Counted from the first letter of the stretch, positions 27,597 through 36,464 are shown. The stretch: DNA of 64,000 nt from Brachyspira hampsonii 30446 (GCF_000316195.1 NZ_JH994111.1:442571-506570); one strand, 5' to 3'. The notes: generated by a model from the sequence alone, not told the origin. Made by a program: numbers and translations.

Positions 27597-27671
27597 ATGG
27601 TTGTAACCGCACCGCACCGCACCGCACCGCACCGCACCGCACCGCACCGCACCGCACCGCACCGCACCTAG
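27597..27671 (+). CDS. Leader ORF built of a pentanucleotide repeat (probably phase-variable)
   Basis: AGGAGA lies eight bases before an ATG at 27597. The frame reads MVV, then four copies of TAPHR, then Thr and TAG: 24 residues with the present 12 repeat units. With 11 or 14 units the frame stays open to a TGA at 27773-27775, 19 bases inside the MBOAT gene, giving about 57 residues with 11 units. With 13 units it stops early in another frame. So unit number could decide whether leader ribosomes arrive at the MBOAT start. Translation is inferred from the signals only. Confidence 0.55.
   Translation: MVVTAPHRTAPHRTAPHRTAPHRT
27606..27668. repeat. Pentanucleotide tandem repeat (ACCGC)12 plus ACC
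   Basis: Twelve perfect ACCGC units followed by a partial ACC. It is about two-thirds G+C or more in DNA that is otherwise extremely AT-rich, and there is no sequence divergence between units, so it is likely to change length by slippage. Confidence 0.95.
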
Positions 27672-27756
27672 CATTATATAGAATAAATAATTTAATATAT
27701 TCTAATTCATTAACAAAAATATTTTTAAATAAAAAATTTATAATCATGGAGTTATT

Positions 27757-29169
27757 ATGTTATTTAGCTCTATGATTTTTTTGTGGCTTTTTCTGCCTGT
27801 AGTTTTTATACTTTATTATGTAATCGATAAAAGATTTAGAAATGTGCTGCTTCTTATAGCGAGCATTATATTTTATGCTTGGGGTGGAGTTAGTTACACT
27901 CTTATAATGTTTTCTTCTATAATAATTAATTATTTTTTTGCATTGTTAATTGATAAGGCAATCGAAGAAAATGACAAATCTAAAAAGAAAATATATTTAT
28001 CCTTATGTGTAATAGTTAATTTATCAATATTAGGTTATTTTAAATATACTGATTTTGCGATATCAATAATTAATTCTATATCAGGTAAAGAAGTAATTTC
28101 ATTAAAAAACATAGTTCTTCCAATAGGTATATCATTTTACACTTTTCAGGCTTTGTCTTATGTTATAGATGTTTACAGAGAACATAATAAAGCACAGAAA
28201 AATATTATTAATTTGGCATTATATATATCTTTCTTTCCGCAGTTAATAGCAGGTCCTATAGTAAAGTATCATGATATAGACAGTCAAATAACAAACAGGA
28301 CTGAGAGTTTAGAGAATATCAGCTACGGAATAAAAAGGTTCATTTACGGACTATCAAAAAAAGTAATACTAGCTAATATGTTTGCTTTATCATGCGATGA
28401 GATATTAAAACAGCCTATAGGTGATATAGGTACTGCCTTAGCTTGGGTTGCTGCCATTCTTTATACACTTCAAATTTATTATGATTTTTCAGGTTATTCT
28501 GATATGGCTATAGGTTTGGGGTATATGTTTGGATTTAAGTTTTTGGAGAATTTTAATTATCCATACATATCAAAGTCCGTTCAGGATTTCTGGAGGAGAT
28601 GGCATATATCTTTGTCAACTTGGTTTAAGGAATATTTGTATATACCATTAGGTGGAAACCGCAGAGGAAAATATTTTACTTATTTAAACTTGCTGATTGT
28701 ATTTTTTGCTACAGGTTTATGGCATGGAGCTAGTTTTAATTTTATTCTTTGGGGGTTATGGCATGGTTTATTTTTGGTCATAGAGCGTATATTTTTAGGC
28801 AGGCTATTAGAGAAAAATAAATTAAAGTTTATTAATCATATATATGTAATATTAGTATTTGTGCTAGGCTGGGTATTATTCAGAGCCAATGATTTAAGTC
28901 ATGCACTAGATTTATATAAGTTAATGTTTAGTTATCATGAAAGTCCTTACACAGTAAGATATTTCTTTTATCCTCAAACCCAAGTATGTTTTATATTTGG
29001 TATATTATTCAGCGGTATATTTCAGAGTTTATTTCCAAAGATTAGAGAAGCTGTATTTTCAAGCAGAGTTTATATATTAGAAAGTATTATTCAGTTCATA
29101 CTTCTATTTATATGCATTATGTATTTAGTTAATGGTACTTACAATCCATTTATTTATTTCAGATTTTAA
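27757..29169 (+). CDS. MBOAT O-acyltransferase (AlgI-like)
   Basis: The 470-residue membrane protein matches the AlgI/DltB branch of MBOAT acyltransferases: FSSMIFLWLFLPVVFILYY start, FFPQLIAGPIVKYHDI, YDFSGYSDMAIG, FWRRWHISLSTWFKEYLYIPLGG with His283, and the catalytic-type histidine in GLWHGASFNFILWGLWHG (His323). It moves acyl groups across the membrane for acetylation of an extracellular or periplasmic glycan. The AlgX-like gene follows after 11 bases. GGAG precedes the ATG. Expression may depend on the repeat-containing leader upstream. Confidence 0.9.
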   Translation: MLFSSMIFLWLFLPVVFILYYVIDKRFRNVLLLIASIIFYAWGGVSYTLIMFSSIIINYFFALLIDKAIEENDKSKKKIYLSLCVIVNLSILGYFKYTDFAISIINSISGKEVISLKNIVLPIGISFYTFQALSYVIDVYREHNKAQKNIINLALYISFFPQLIAGPIVKYHDIDSQITNRTESLENISYGIKRFIYGLSKKVILANMFALSCDEILKQPIGDIGTALAWVAAILYTLQIYYDFSGYSDMAIGLGYMFGFKFLENFNYPYISKSVQDFWRRWHISLSTWFKEYLYIPLGGNRRGKYFTYLNLLIVFFATGLWHGASFNFILWGLWHGLFLVIERIFLGRLLEKNKLKFINHIYVILVFVLGWVLFRANDLSHALDLYKLMFSYHESPYTVRYFFYPQTQVCFIFGILFSGIFQSLFPKIREAVFSSRVYILESIIQFILLFICIMYLVNGTYNPFIYFRF

Positions 29170-29180
29170 GAGAGTTATTT

Positions 29181-31385
29181 ATGAAATTAAAAAAAGTATT
29201 AATTAGTATTTATGTATCTTTATTAATTTTATTTGTTATAAGTTTAATAGTTCTTAGTATTTTAGGCAGTAAAGAGAGGATAGGATATTTATCTTATATT
29301 TCATTAAATACAGAAGAGACATTAAATAATAATTCTATAAATACCAATAACATTACTAATATAGAAGAGTATATATTTACAAATAATTCAATTACTAATT
29401 ATATTTATAATTTTAGGATAAATTATTATGATAAAGTATTTAGAAACAGTGATATATATGATGTTTATTTAAATACTAACAGTCTACCTGATTATATAAA
29501 AGATGTAAAATTTGTAAGTAAAGGAAGTCCTTTTGGTGCTCTAATATCATCTAAAAAAATAGAAGGAAATATAGATAATATTAAATATTCTTTAAAATTA
29601 AAGTTTTCTAATTTATTTTTATATTTAATATTATTTTATATATTTGTTATTTTAGTATATATTTTTAGAAAGTCATTATTTAATATTTTACATTATATTG
29701 TTTTTATTTCCAAAAAATATATGAAATTGTTGTTAATATATTTTATAATATACATATTTATTTTATTTTCTTTATTTATATTAGGTAAAGTTAGCAGAGT
29801 TGGTTATTTATCTGATATTTCCTTAAGTATAGAAGAAACATTAAATAATAATTTTATAAATGCTAATAATATTAAAAACATAGAAGAGTATATACTTACA
29901 AATAATTCAATGACTAATTATGTTTATAATTTTAGAATAAGTTATTATGATAAAGTATTTAGAAACAGTGATATATATGGAGTCTATTTAAATACTAATA
30001 GTTTGCCTGATTATATAAAAGATATGAAATTTGTAAATAAAGGAAGTCCTTTTGGTACTCTAATATCATCTGATAAAATAGAAGGAAATATAGATAATAT
30101 AAAATACAGTTTAAAACTTAAACTTACTTTTTTAATAACTATATTGTTATTTTTTATATTTGCTTTACTTATTAGACCTATTATATTAGAATTTGTAAGT
30201 CTTATTAAAATTAGAATTAACTTAAAAAACATATATGTATATATACTTATAATATTTTTATGTTTTTTGATAATGCCTAATATAATATATATTTTATTTG
30301 GAAGTTATTTTGACAATACTAATTATGAGAATAGATTAAAAGCTAATAAACCTATTTTATCCATAAATAATTTATCAAAATATCCAAATGAATATGAAAA
30401 ATATTTTAATGATTATTTACCTTTTAGAAATGAATTGATACAATTAAAGAATATTATAGATTTTTTAATTTTTAATAATATTTTATCACAAAGTGCTATA
30501 CTTGGAAAAAATAAATGGGTTTTTTTTAAAGAAATTAGGTATGTTATACAAAATTATATTGGAATATATAGATTTTCTGATGAAGAATTAGAAAATGCCA
30601 AAAATAATTTACTTCATTTTAGAAATGAATTAAGAAAAAAAAATATAGATTTTGTGTTTATGATATGTCCTGATAAAACATTGATTTATGCTGATTATAT
30701 GCCATACTATGTTAAGAGAAAGACCATGATTAATGCTGCAGAACAATTTGTAAATTATATTAGAAAAAATACAGATATAAAAATAGTTTATCCTAAAGAA
30801 GAATTATTGAAATATAAAGATACATATTTATTGTATTATAAATACGATTATCATTGGAATTATTTAGGGGCTTATATAGGATATAGTGAATTTATGAAAA
30901 CTGTTGGTATTAATGTACCTGAAATATATAATCGTAATATTATATTAACTAATATGCTTCCTTTTTATAAAGATTTGACAAGTTTCATAAATTTATATAG
31001 TTTTTTAAAAAAAGATATAGAAAAAATATATACGATATCAGGTTATAATAATTATAATATAATTGAAGGTACAAATGTTTTTAGCCAATATGTATTAGTA
31101 AAACCAAAGTTAAATACTAATGTTATTAATAGAAAATTGTTTGTTATACGTGATTCTTTTTCTCAAGCAATGTTCGAATATCTTTCTTCTAGTTTTTCAC
31201 AAGCAAGTTATAGACATATTGACAGGTATAAAAATTCTGAAATAATAAAAGAATATCCTGATATAGTATTATTCGAAACAGTTGATAGTTTCTTAAAAGA
31301 AAGTTTATTTAAAGTTATACCAAATTATAAAATAGAAGAAATTAATAAAGATTTAGAAACTAATTCTGCTACATCCAATAATTAA
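29181..31385 (+). CDS. AlgX/AlgJ-like SGNH acetyltransferase with duplicated N-terminal module
   Basis: The 734-residue protein ends in an AlgX/AlgJ-type SGNH domain (about 380-700) with DYHW (Asp556, His558, Trp559) and RDSFS (Ser659), the expected catalytic set for transferring acetyl groups to a glycan. Before it lie two copies of a module (about residues 28-140 and 201-313), each a membrane helix followed by an extracytoplasmic part with GYLS.ISL, LNTNSLPDYIKD and KGSPFG. The copies are very similar in DNA as well, so the duplication is recent. A run of nine A lies at 30635-30643. It probably works with the MBOAT protein. Confidence 0.82.
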   Translation: MKLKKVLISIYVSLLILFVISLIVLSILGSKERIGYLSYISLNTEETLNNNSINTNNITNIEEYIFTNNSITNYIYNFRINYYDKVFRNSDIYDVYLNTNSLPDYIKDVKFVSKGSPFGALISSKKIEGNIDNIKYSLKLKFSNLFLYLILFYIFVILVYIFRKSLFNILHYIVFISKKYMKLLLIYFIIYIFILFSLFILGKVSRVGYLSDISLSIEETLNNNFINANNIKNIEEYILTNNSMTNYVYNFRISYYDKVFRNSDIYGVYLNTNSLPDYIKDMKFVNKGSPFGTLISSDKIEGNIDNIKYSLKLKLTFLITILLFFIFALLIRPIILEFVSLIKIRINLKNIYVYILIIFLCFLIMPNIIYILFGSYFDNTNYENRLKANKPILSINNLSKYPNEYEKYFNDYLPFRNELIQLKNIIDFLIFNNILSQSAILGKNKWVFFKEIRYVIQNYIGIYRFSDEELENAKNNLLHFRNELRKKNIDFVFMICPDKTLIYADYMPYYVKRKTMINAAEQFVNYIRKNTDIKIVYPKEELLKYKDTYLLYYKYDYHWNYLGAYIGYSEFMKTVGINVPEIYNRNIILTNMLPFYKDLTSFINLYSFLKKDIEKIYTISGYNNYNIIEGTNVFSQYVLVKPKLNTNVINRKLFVIRDSFSQAMFEYLSSSFSQASYRHIDRYKNSEIIKEYPDIVLFETVDSFLKESLFKVIPNYKIEEINKDLETNSATSNN

Positions 31386-31446
31386 ATTGACAAAACTTTT
31401 ATATTTAGTATTATATAGCATAGATTTTATTATGGGGTTATAAATA

Positions 31447-32538
31447 TTGAAAATAAAAGATATAGGCTTTGATGAATACTTTGAAAAGTTAGCATTAGAG
31501 AGCTTGAATATTAATTCTTTGGAAGAAATTAATAATGAAGAGCTTGTACCTGCAAGGGTAATAAGAATTAATAAAAGATACTACACGCTTTTTTCTGATG
31601 ACGGAGAGTTTTTAGCAAGAATTAAAGGAAAGATTAGATATAATTCTGAAATACAAAGTGAGCTTCCCGTTGTAGGCGATTGGGTATTAATGAAAAAGTC
31701 GGATAATAATGCCTTTATTGATACAATACTTACTAGAAAAAATATTTTATATAGAAAAGCTAATATTAAAAAAAATGATATTCAGGCTATAGTAAGCAAT
31801 ATTGATTATGCCTTTATTATAGTTGGTATTGATAATGAAATGCCGATGTCTGCTATAGCAAGATATTTGTCGGTAGTTCATACTTCTGGTATAAAACCAA
31901 TAATAGCCATAAGTAAAATTGATTTATATGAAGATGAAGAATACAAAGAATTATTATCAACTATAAAAGACACTTATCCTAATGAAACAGCATTCGCCTA
32001 TAGTTCAAAAACAGGTAAGAATGCAGATACATTTTTGAAATATATTAAAAAAGATACTTCATCAGTTTTCATAGGAGCATCAGGAGCTGGAAAATCTACT
32101 ATTATTAATTATCTTTTGAAAGATGAAAAGATGAAAACTCAAGAGGTAAGAGAGTACGATTTTAAGGGAATGCATACAACTACACATAGAGAACTTTTAG
32201 TATTGGATAGCGGAGGAGTAGTAATAGATACACCGGGATTAAGGAATTTAGGTTTATGGGAAGATGATAAAGGTATAAAGAAGACTTTTGAAGATTTAGA
32301 GGAGTATGCCAAAAGATGTAAGTTCAAAGACTGTACGCATCAGCATGAACCGGACTGCTATATATTAGAACTTCTTGAAAACGATGAGATACCATATGAG
32401 AGATATGATGCTTATATAACCCTTCTTAATGAAAATAGAGAATTACAAAAAAGTTCTATAGAGATAAAGAAAGACAGAAAAGTAGCTTTAAAAAAAATAA
32501 CAAAACATGGAAATAGAAATAAAAAACTTAATAAGTAG
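31447..32538 (+). CDS. rsgA: Ribosome small-subunit GTPase RsgA
   Basis: The 363-residue protein is a circularly permuted GTPase: an N-terminal OB-like domain (about 33-85), G4 SKIDL (156-160), G1 GASGAGKST (210-218), G3 DTPG, and a C-terminal zinc-binding part with CKFKDCTHQHEPDC. RsgA (YjeQ) helps late maturation of the 30S subunit. The start is a TTG with GGGG upstream. It is followed by a clear terminator. Confidence 0.93.
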   Translation: MKIKDIGFDEYFEKLALESLNINSLEEINNEELVPARVIRINKRYYTLFSDDGEFLARIKGKIRYNSEIQSELPVVGDWVLMKKSDNNAFIDTILTRKNILYRKANIKKNDIQAIVSNIDYAFIIVGIDNEMPMSAIARYLSVVHTSGIKPIIAISKIDLYEDEEYKELLSTIKDTYPNETAFAYSSKTGKNADTFLKYIKKDTSSVFIGASGAGKSTIINYLLKDEKMKTQEVREYDFKGMHTTTHRELLVLDSGGVVIDTPGLRNLGLWEDDKGIKKTFEDLEEYAKRCKFKDCTHQHEPDCYILELLENDEIPYERYDAYITLLNENRELQKSSIEIKKDRKVALKKITKHGNRNKKLNK

Positions 32539-32563
32539 TGTTTAACCAATGCTATAAACGAGC

Positions 32564-32600
32564 AGCTGATAACTGACAATGGAAGTTATCGGCTATTTTT
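32564..32600 (+). terminator. Terminator of rsgA
   Basis: AGCTGATAACT and AGTTATCGGCT (one G-T pair) form an 11-bp stem followed by ATTTTTTAG. Confidence 0.8.
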
Positions 32601-32801
32601 TAGCGAGTTTATGACTATCAATAATAAAAATCTATTAAATAAAAAATTTATAAATTCATATATTATATTTTGTTAATTTACAATATCATAATAAACAATT
32701 AGAATTTATAATAAAAGACCTGTTTTATATAAATTTAGTTTACATAAAATAAAAATAATATAAAAAAATGTAAAGTTTAAATAAATTTTATTTACAAAAA
32801 A

Positions 32802-32830
32802 TTGACAAAAATCATTATATTTATTATACT
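32802..32830 (+). promoter_or_regulatory. Promoter of the ankyrin gene pair
   Basis: TTGACA (32802-32807) and TATACT (32825-32830) are 17 bases apart. The first ankyrin ATG follows 42 bases later, with GGGAG. Confidence 0.8.
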
Positions 32831-32872
32831 ATTTTTATAAGTTTAAGTATCATAAAAAAGTGGGAGATTTTT

Positions 32873-33328
32873 ATGGATAATTTGAATTCTAAAATACTAA
32901 TATTTTCATTTGTTTTATTTTTGATATTTTGTTTAAATGCATTTTCAAAAAGCAACATAGCCATTATTGATGCGGCAGGAAGAGGCGATATAAATGAGGT
33001 AAAATCACTTATAAATAATGGTGCTAATATTAATCAGCAGGATAGAGTAGGCGAAAATGCTTTAATAGAAGCAGCAGAAGGCGGGTATATAGAAGTTGTA
33101 AAATTGCTTATAGAAAATAAAGTAAATTTGAATCTCAAAAGCAAATGGGGCAGAACTGCATTAATGAGAGCTTCTTCTAAAGGCTACACTGATATAGTAA
33201 AACTTCTTGTAAATGCAGGTGCTGATATTAATATTAAGGATAATAGAGGCAGAACTGCATTAACTTATGCAAATCAAAGAGGACATCAAGATATAGTAAA
33301 AATATTAAAAGCAGCAGGTGCAAAATAA
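32873..33328 (+). CDS. Small exported ankyrin protein 1
   Basis: The 151-residue protein has a signal peptide (KILIFSFVLFLIFCLNAFS) and then about four ankyrin repeats: AGRGDINEVKSLINNGANIN, GENALIEAAEGGYIEVVKLL, GRTALMRASSKGYTDIVKLL and GRTALTYANQRGHQDIVKIL. It would act outside the cytoplasm as a protein-binding module. The next ankyrin gene starts 18 bases downstream, and the 3' ends of the two genes are almost identical in DNA, so they are tandem duplicates in one transcript. Confidence 0.9.
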   Translation: MDNLNSKILIFSFVLFLIFCLNAFSKSNIAIIDAAGRGDINEVKSLINNGANINQQDRVGENALIEAAEGGYIEVVKLLIENKVNLNLKSKWGRTALMRASSKGYTDIVKLLVNAGADINIKDNRGRTALTYANQRGHQDIVKILKAAGAK

Positions 33329-33346
33329 AATTAAGGAGATATAATT

Positions 33347-33781
33347 ATGAAAAAAATTACAGTTTTAATTTTTATTATTAGTATGAATATTTTTGCTCAA
33401 AGGAATATGACCCCTTTAATGGAGGCTTTGGAGAATAAAGATACTAAAAGAGCTATAGAATTAATAAATTCAGGAGCTGATATTAATACAAGAGACAGAC
33501 GAGGAGAAACACCCTTGATAGAAGCATCAGAGGAGGGACTTCCTGAAGTTGTAAAATTATTGATAAGTAAGAAAGTTAATTTGAATGATGTTAATAATAA
33601 TAATAGAACAGCTTTAATGAGAGCAGCAAGCAGGGGACATTCAGAAATAGTTTCTATGCTTATAGAAGCAGGAGCTAATATCAATATGAAAGATAAATAC
33701 GGAAAAACAGCATTAGCTTATGCAAGTCAAAGAGGACATCAGAATATAGTAAAAATATTAAAAGCAGCAGGTGCAAAATAA
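33347..33781 (+). CDS. Small exported ankyrin protein 2
   Basis: The 144-residue protein has a short signal peptide (MKKITVLIFIISMNIFAQ) and about four ankyrin repeats, ending in QRGHQNIVKILKAAGAK. This ending differs from protein 1 by one residue. AAGGAG lies before the ATG. It follows protein 1 and is bounded downstream by a MITE-like element. Confidence 0.9.
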   Translation: MKKITVLIFIISMNIFAQRNMTPLMEALENKDTKRAIELINSGADINTRDRRGETPLIEASEEGLPEVVKLLISKKVNLNDVNNNNRTALMRAASRGHSEIVSMLIEAGANINMKDKYGKTALAYASQRGHQNIVKILKAAGAK

Positions 33782-33806
33782 AATTGATTTATAAGTAAAA
33801 TTATAT

Positions 33807-34112
33807 TAGACTTATTTCAAAACTCAAATTTTTAATATTTATAGTTTTTTAATTTAATATTTTTTTTATTATAGTTGGGGCTTTGCTGCGAAGCACACAG
33901 TCGTGCCAACCCCACTCCTTTTGTGACGCCTGTCCGCCTTCGATGTGGCACATACGAAGTACGCCTCACTGTGTGTGCCTACGGCAGGCGAAAGACTGCA
34001 TATTTATATACTACAATAATAATTTATAAAACATGTAAAATATTATTTTATAAATTATAAAATTACGAAATTTTCATATATAATCTTGTCAAGTAGTTTT
34101 GAAACAAGTCTA
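33807..34112. repeat. MITE-like element with 18-bp terminal inverted repeats
   Basis: The ends are TAGACTTATTTCAAAACT (33807-33824) and AGTTTTGAAACAAGTCTA (34095-34112), inverted with a single mismatch. The interior holds a GC-rich core (about 33878-33995) with the word GGCGTACTTCGTATGTGCCA in reverse complement, which is shared with the 8396 copy. It encodes no transposase. Confidence 0.8.
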
Positions 34113-34265
34113 TTACAATCCTTATATACTTTTCTTAATTCTTCTAAAAGAAAGAAATATGTTTTTTTAAGCCGATAATACTTTGACAATCAATCATTTT
34201 AATAAAAACCTTTTTTAATAAGATATTAACATAATTATTGCTTTAGTGAAAGTACAAAAGCATTT

Positions 34266-34290
34266 GTCAAGTACTTTTGAAACAAGTCTA
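34266..34290. repeat. Solitary MITE right end
   Basis: GTCAAGTACTTTTGAAACAAGTCTA-type end without a matching left end nearby. It differs from the 34095-34112 end at one base in the shared part. Confidence 0.6.
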
Positions 34291-34471
34291 TTATCAGATT
34301 GATTTTATTATCAAGCAGAAAAACTACTATAATGTATACTTTTTAAAAAATTATATATAGGTTATTATACATATATAGTTATTATGTTAATTAATGATAG
34401 ATATGATATTATTAATGAAGATAAATATGTAAAAAACTGCTTTATATATTTAAATGGTATAATAAATATAA

Positions 34472-34491
34472 CTAGTTTTGAAACAAGTTTA
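34472..34491. repeat. Solitary MITE right end
   Basis: CTAGTTTTGAAACAAGTTTA matches the right end with one change near the edge. No left end lies nearby. Confidence 0.55.
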
Positions 34492-34615
34492 TTTATTAAT
34501 TATTAGAATTTTATAAAATTTATTTAATTTTTTAAAAAATATTTTTGTAAAAAGAAAAAATGACGATTTTATAATATGAGATTTTCATGTAAATTTTTTA
34601 ATATAGGAGTTTTTT

Positions 34616-35068
34616 ATGAAATTAAATAAAAAAATATTTTTATTTTTCACTATTCTATCATTATTAATTTATAACAATGCATTTTCTAAAAGTAATGTAG
34701 ATTTAGTAAATGCCGCAGAAAATGGCGATATAAAAAAGGTTAGAGAACTGCTTAGAGGCGGTGCTAATATCAATGAACAGGACTCTAAAGGTGATAATGC
34801 CTTAATGAAAGCATCAGAAAACGGACATTTACAAATTATAGAATTATTAGTTCAGTATAGATGCAGTTTAAATCTTCAAAACAAAGACGGAAGAACTGCG
34901 ATAAGCAAGGCATCAGAAAACGGACATGTCAATGTTGTAAGACTTTTAATTGATGCTGGTGCCAAAGTTAATTTAAAAGATAGAAAAGATAAAACAGCCT
35001 TAACTTATGCTTCAGAGGAAAAACATAAAAACATAGTTAGCCTTTTAAAAGCTGCAGGCGGTAAATAA
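34616..35068 (+). CDS. Small exported ankyrin protein 3
   Basis: The 150-residue protein has a signal peptide (IFLFFTILSLLIYNNAFS) and about four ankyrin repeats, closest to protein 1 (SNVDLVNAAENGDIKKVRELL, GDNALMKASENGHLQIIELL, RTAISKASENGHVNVVRLL). AGGAG precedes the ATG. The repeat region at 33807-34491 lies between it and proteins 1 and 2. Confidence 0.9.
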   Translation: MKLNKKIFLFFTILSLLIYNNAFSKSNVDLVNAAENGDIKKVRELLRGGANINEQDSKGDNALMKASENGHLQIIELLVQYRCSLNLQNKDGRTAISKASENGHVNVVRLLIDAGAKVNLKDRKDKTALTYASEEKHKNIVSLLKAAGGK

Positions 35069-35192
35069 TTTAATATAAAATGTAAAAAAATGTTAATTTT
35101 GCCTGAAATTACTATATATAACATTGATAATAAATTTCAATTATAATATAATATTTTATAAAGTTAAATTTTTATAAAGGGAAGAATAAAAA

Positions 35193-35681
35193 ATGAAAAA
35201 AATATTATTTTTATTTATAGTAATGTCAGCATTATTTGCTCTATCATGCGGCGGTAATACTTCTAATACTGCATCAGAAGACACAACTGTTGCTATAGAA
35301 GCTCCTGCATCAGATATGGTAGTTATTACAGTTGACGATTTATTAGGAAAAGAGTATTCTCTTACTAATATGTATGAAGGTAAAGAAGTTACTATAGCTT
35401 TTTCTGATACTAATATGTTAGGCGGAAAATCAGCCGTTAATAGCTATATTACTGAGTTTTCATTAGACGGTAATAAAATAAAATTAAATGCTTTAGCTTC
35501 TACTAAAATGATGGGACCTGAAGAAGATATGGCAGTGGAAACAGAATATTTACAAATATTAAACGGAGCTGATACAATCTCTTTAGATGGAGATGTATTG
35601 ACTATTACTACAGCTTCAGGTACTAATTTAATCTATACTTTCAAAGGTAATGTAGAAGCAGCAAGTGAAAATGCCAATTAA
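35193..35681 (+). CDS. META-domain lipoprotein
   Basis: The 162-residue protein begins with a lipoprotein signal ending FALSCGG, so it is probably lipidated at Cys19. The rest resembles the META (HslJ) domain: GKEYSLTNMYEGKEVTIAFSD, GGKSAVNSYITEF, LASTKMMGPEEDMAVETEYLQIL and DVLTITTASGTNLIYTF. META domains occur in small envelope or stress proteins of unclear function. GGGAAG precedes the ATG, and a terminator follows. Confidence 0.82.
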   Translation: MKKILFLFIVMSALFALSCGGNTSNTASEDTTVAIEAPASDMVVITVDDLLGKEYSLTNMYEGKEVTIAFSDTNMLGGKSAVNSYITEFSLDGNKIKLNALASTKMMGPEEDMAVETEYLQILNGADTISLDGDVLTITTASGTNLIYTFKGNVEAASENAN

Positions 35682-35702
35682 TTAAACACTATCTATATTT
35701 TT

Positions 35703-35740
35703 AAGCAAGATAAATATTGTTATATTATCTTGCTTTTTTA
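35703..35740 (+). terminator. Terminator of the META lipoprotein gene
   Basis: AAGCAAGATAA and TTATCTTGCTT form a perfect 11-bp stem followed by TTTTTA. Confidence 0.85.
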
Positions 35741-35832
35741 TTTTAAATTTTTTAATAAAGTATTGACTTTTATATTCAGTAGTATAATATAAAAGTATAT
35801 TTTTGTTTTTTAGAAAAATATTTGGAGTGATC

Positions 35833-36423
35833 ATGAAATTAAATAAATATATTTTTATACCGCTAGTATTTTGTTTGACTATAGTCATATCATGTTCAGA
35901 AAGTATGCCTTTAAAAGAATATAAGGATGCTACTGCATTGAGAGATAAAGCTATAAGGTATGATTTGCAAAACTATTCTAAAGAACAATTTGATATAGCT
36001 GAAGCAAGTTATTCAGAAGCTATTATACTTATAGATGAGAATAAAGATTCAGCAAAGGTAAAAGATCTTCTTACTACTGCATCAAATTCATATCAGACAG
36101 TATTAAATGAAGGTCTTCCGCAGTATGCTGAAGTTTTAAAAAATGAGATAGATTTAGAAAGAGTGTATTCTAAAGAAGTAAAAGCATATAGAGTGGATAA
36201 AGATAATTATGAGTTTGCTGAACTTAATTATATAAATGCATTATCAGCTTTAAGTACGAACAATTATGAAGAAGCAGTTAATTGTTTTTTAAATGCTAAG
36301 AAATATCATCATAAAGCATATTTCACAACTAAAGTAAGATACGATGAAAGTACAAGGGGAATAAAAGAAGCAGAAGATAAAATTAAGCAGGTTGATGAAT
36401 TAGATGTATCATATTCTAAATAA
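35833..36423 (+). CDS. Lipoprotein with helical (TPR-like) repeats
   Basis: The start at 35833 is chosen because GGAG lies upstream and the sequence then reads as a lipoprotein signal (KYIFIPLVFCLTIVISC). The 196-residue product is mostly helical: repeating pairs such as EQFDIAEASYSEAIILI and NYEFAELNYINALSALSTNNYEEAVNCFLNAKKY recall TPR or DUF4398 units. Just downstream is the LysM protein, with a similar helical part, so they may form one envelope complex. The exact role is unknown. Confidence 0.75.
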   Translation: MKLNKYIFIPLVFCLTIVISCSESMPLKEYKDATALRDKAIRYDLQNYSKEQFDIAEASYSEAIILIDENKDSAKVKDLLTTASNSYQTVLNEGLPQYAEVLKNEIDLERVYSKEVKAYRVDKDNYEFAELNYINALSALSTNNYEEAVNCFLNAKKYHHKAYFTTKVRYDESTRGIKEAEDKIKQVDELDVSYSK

Positions 36424-36464
36424 TTATTTTTTACTATAACTTATAAAATTAATGGAGAAAAAAT

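Larger units (their letters stand above)
33782..34615. other. Long repeat-rich gap
   Basis: Contains one whole MITE-like element (33807-34112) and two further solitary right ends (34266-34290, 34472-34491). The DNA between them is AT-rich, with no supported gene. Confidence 0.65.

Noticed and set aside
27606-27668. ACCGC array as a CRISPR or structural repeat
   Set aside because: Units of five bases with no spacers; a simple tandem repeat.
27562-27747. Minus-strand frame through the ACCGC repeat (CGAVR units)
   Set aside because: No start signal; the plus strand has promoter, ribosome site and ATG in proper order, so the minus frame is a shadow.
33875-34060. 61-codon plus-strand frame in the gap after ankyrin protein 2
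   Set aside because: It is the GC-rich core of the MITE-like element read as protein.
35763-35788. TTGACT...TATAAT as promoter of the lipoprotein gene at 35833
   Set aside because: The spacing is only 14 bases; a promoter is likely in this gap, but these boxes are not convincing together.
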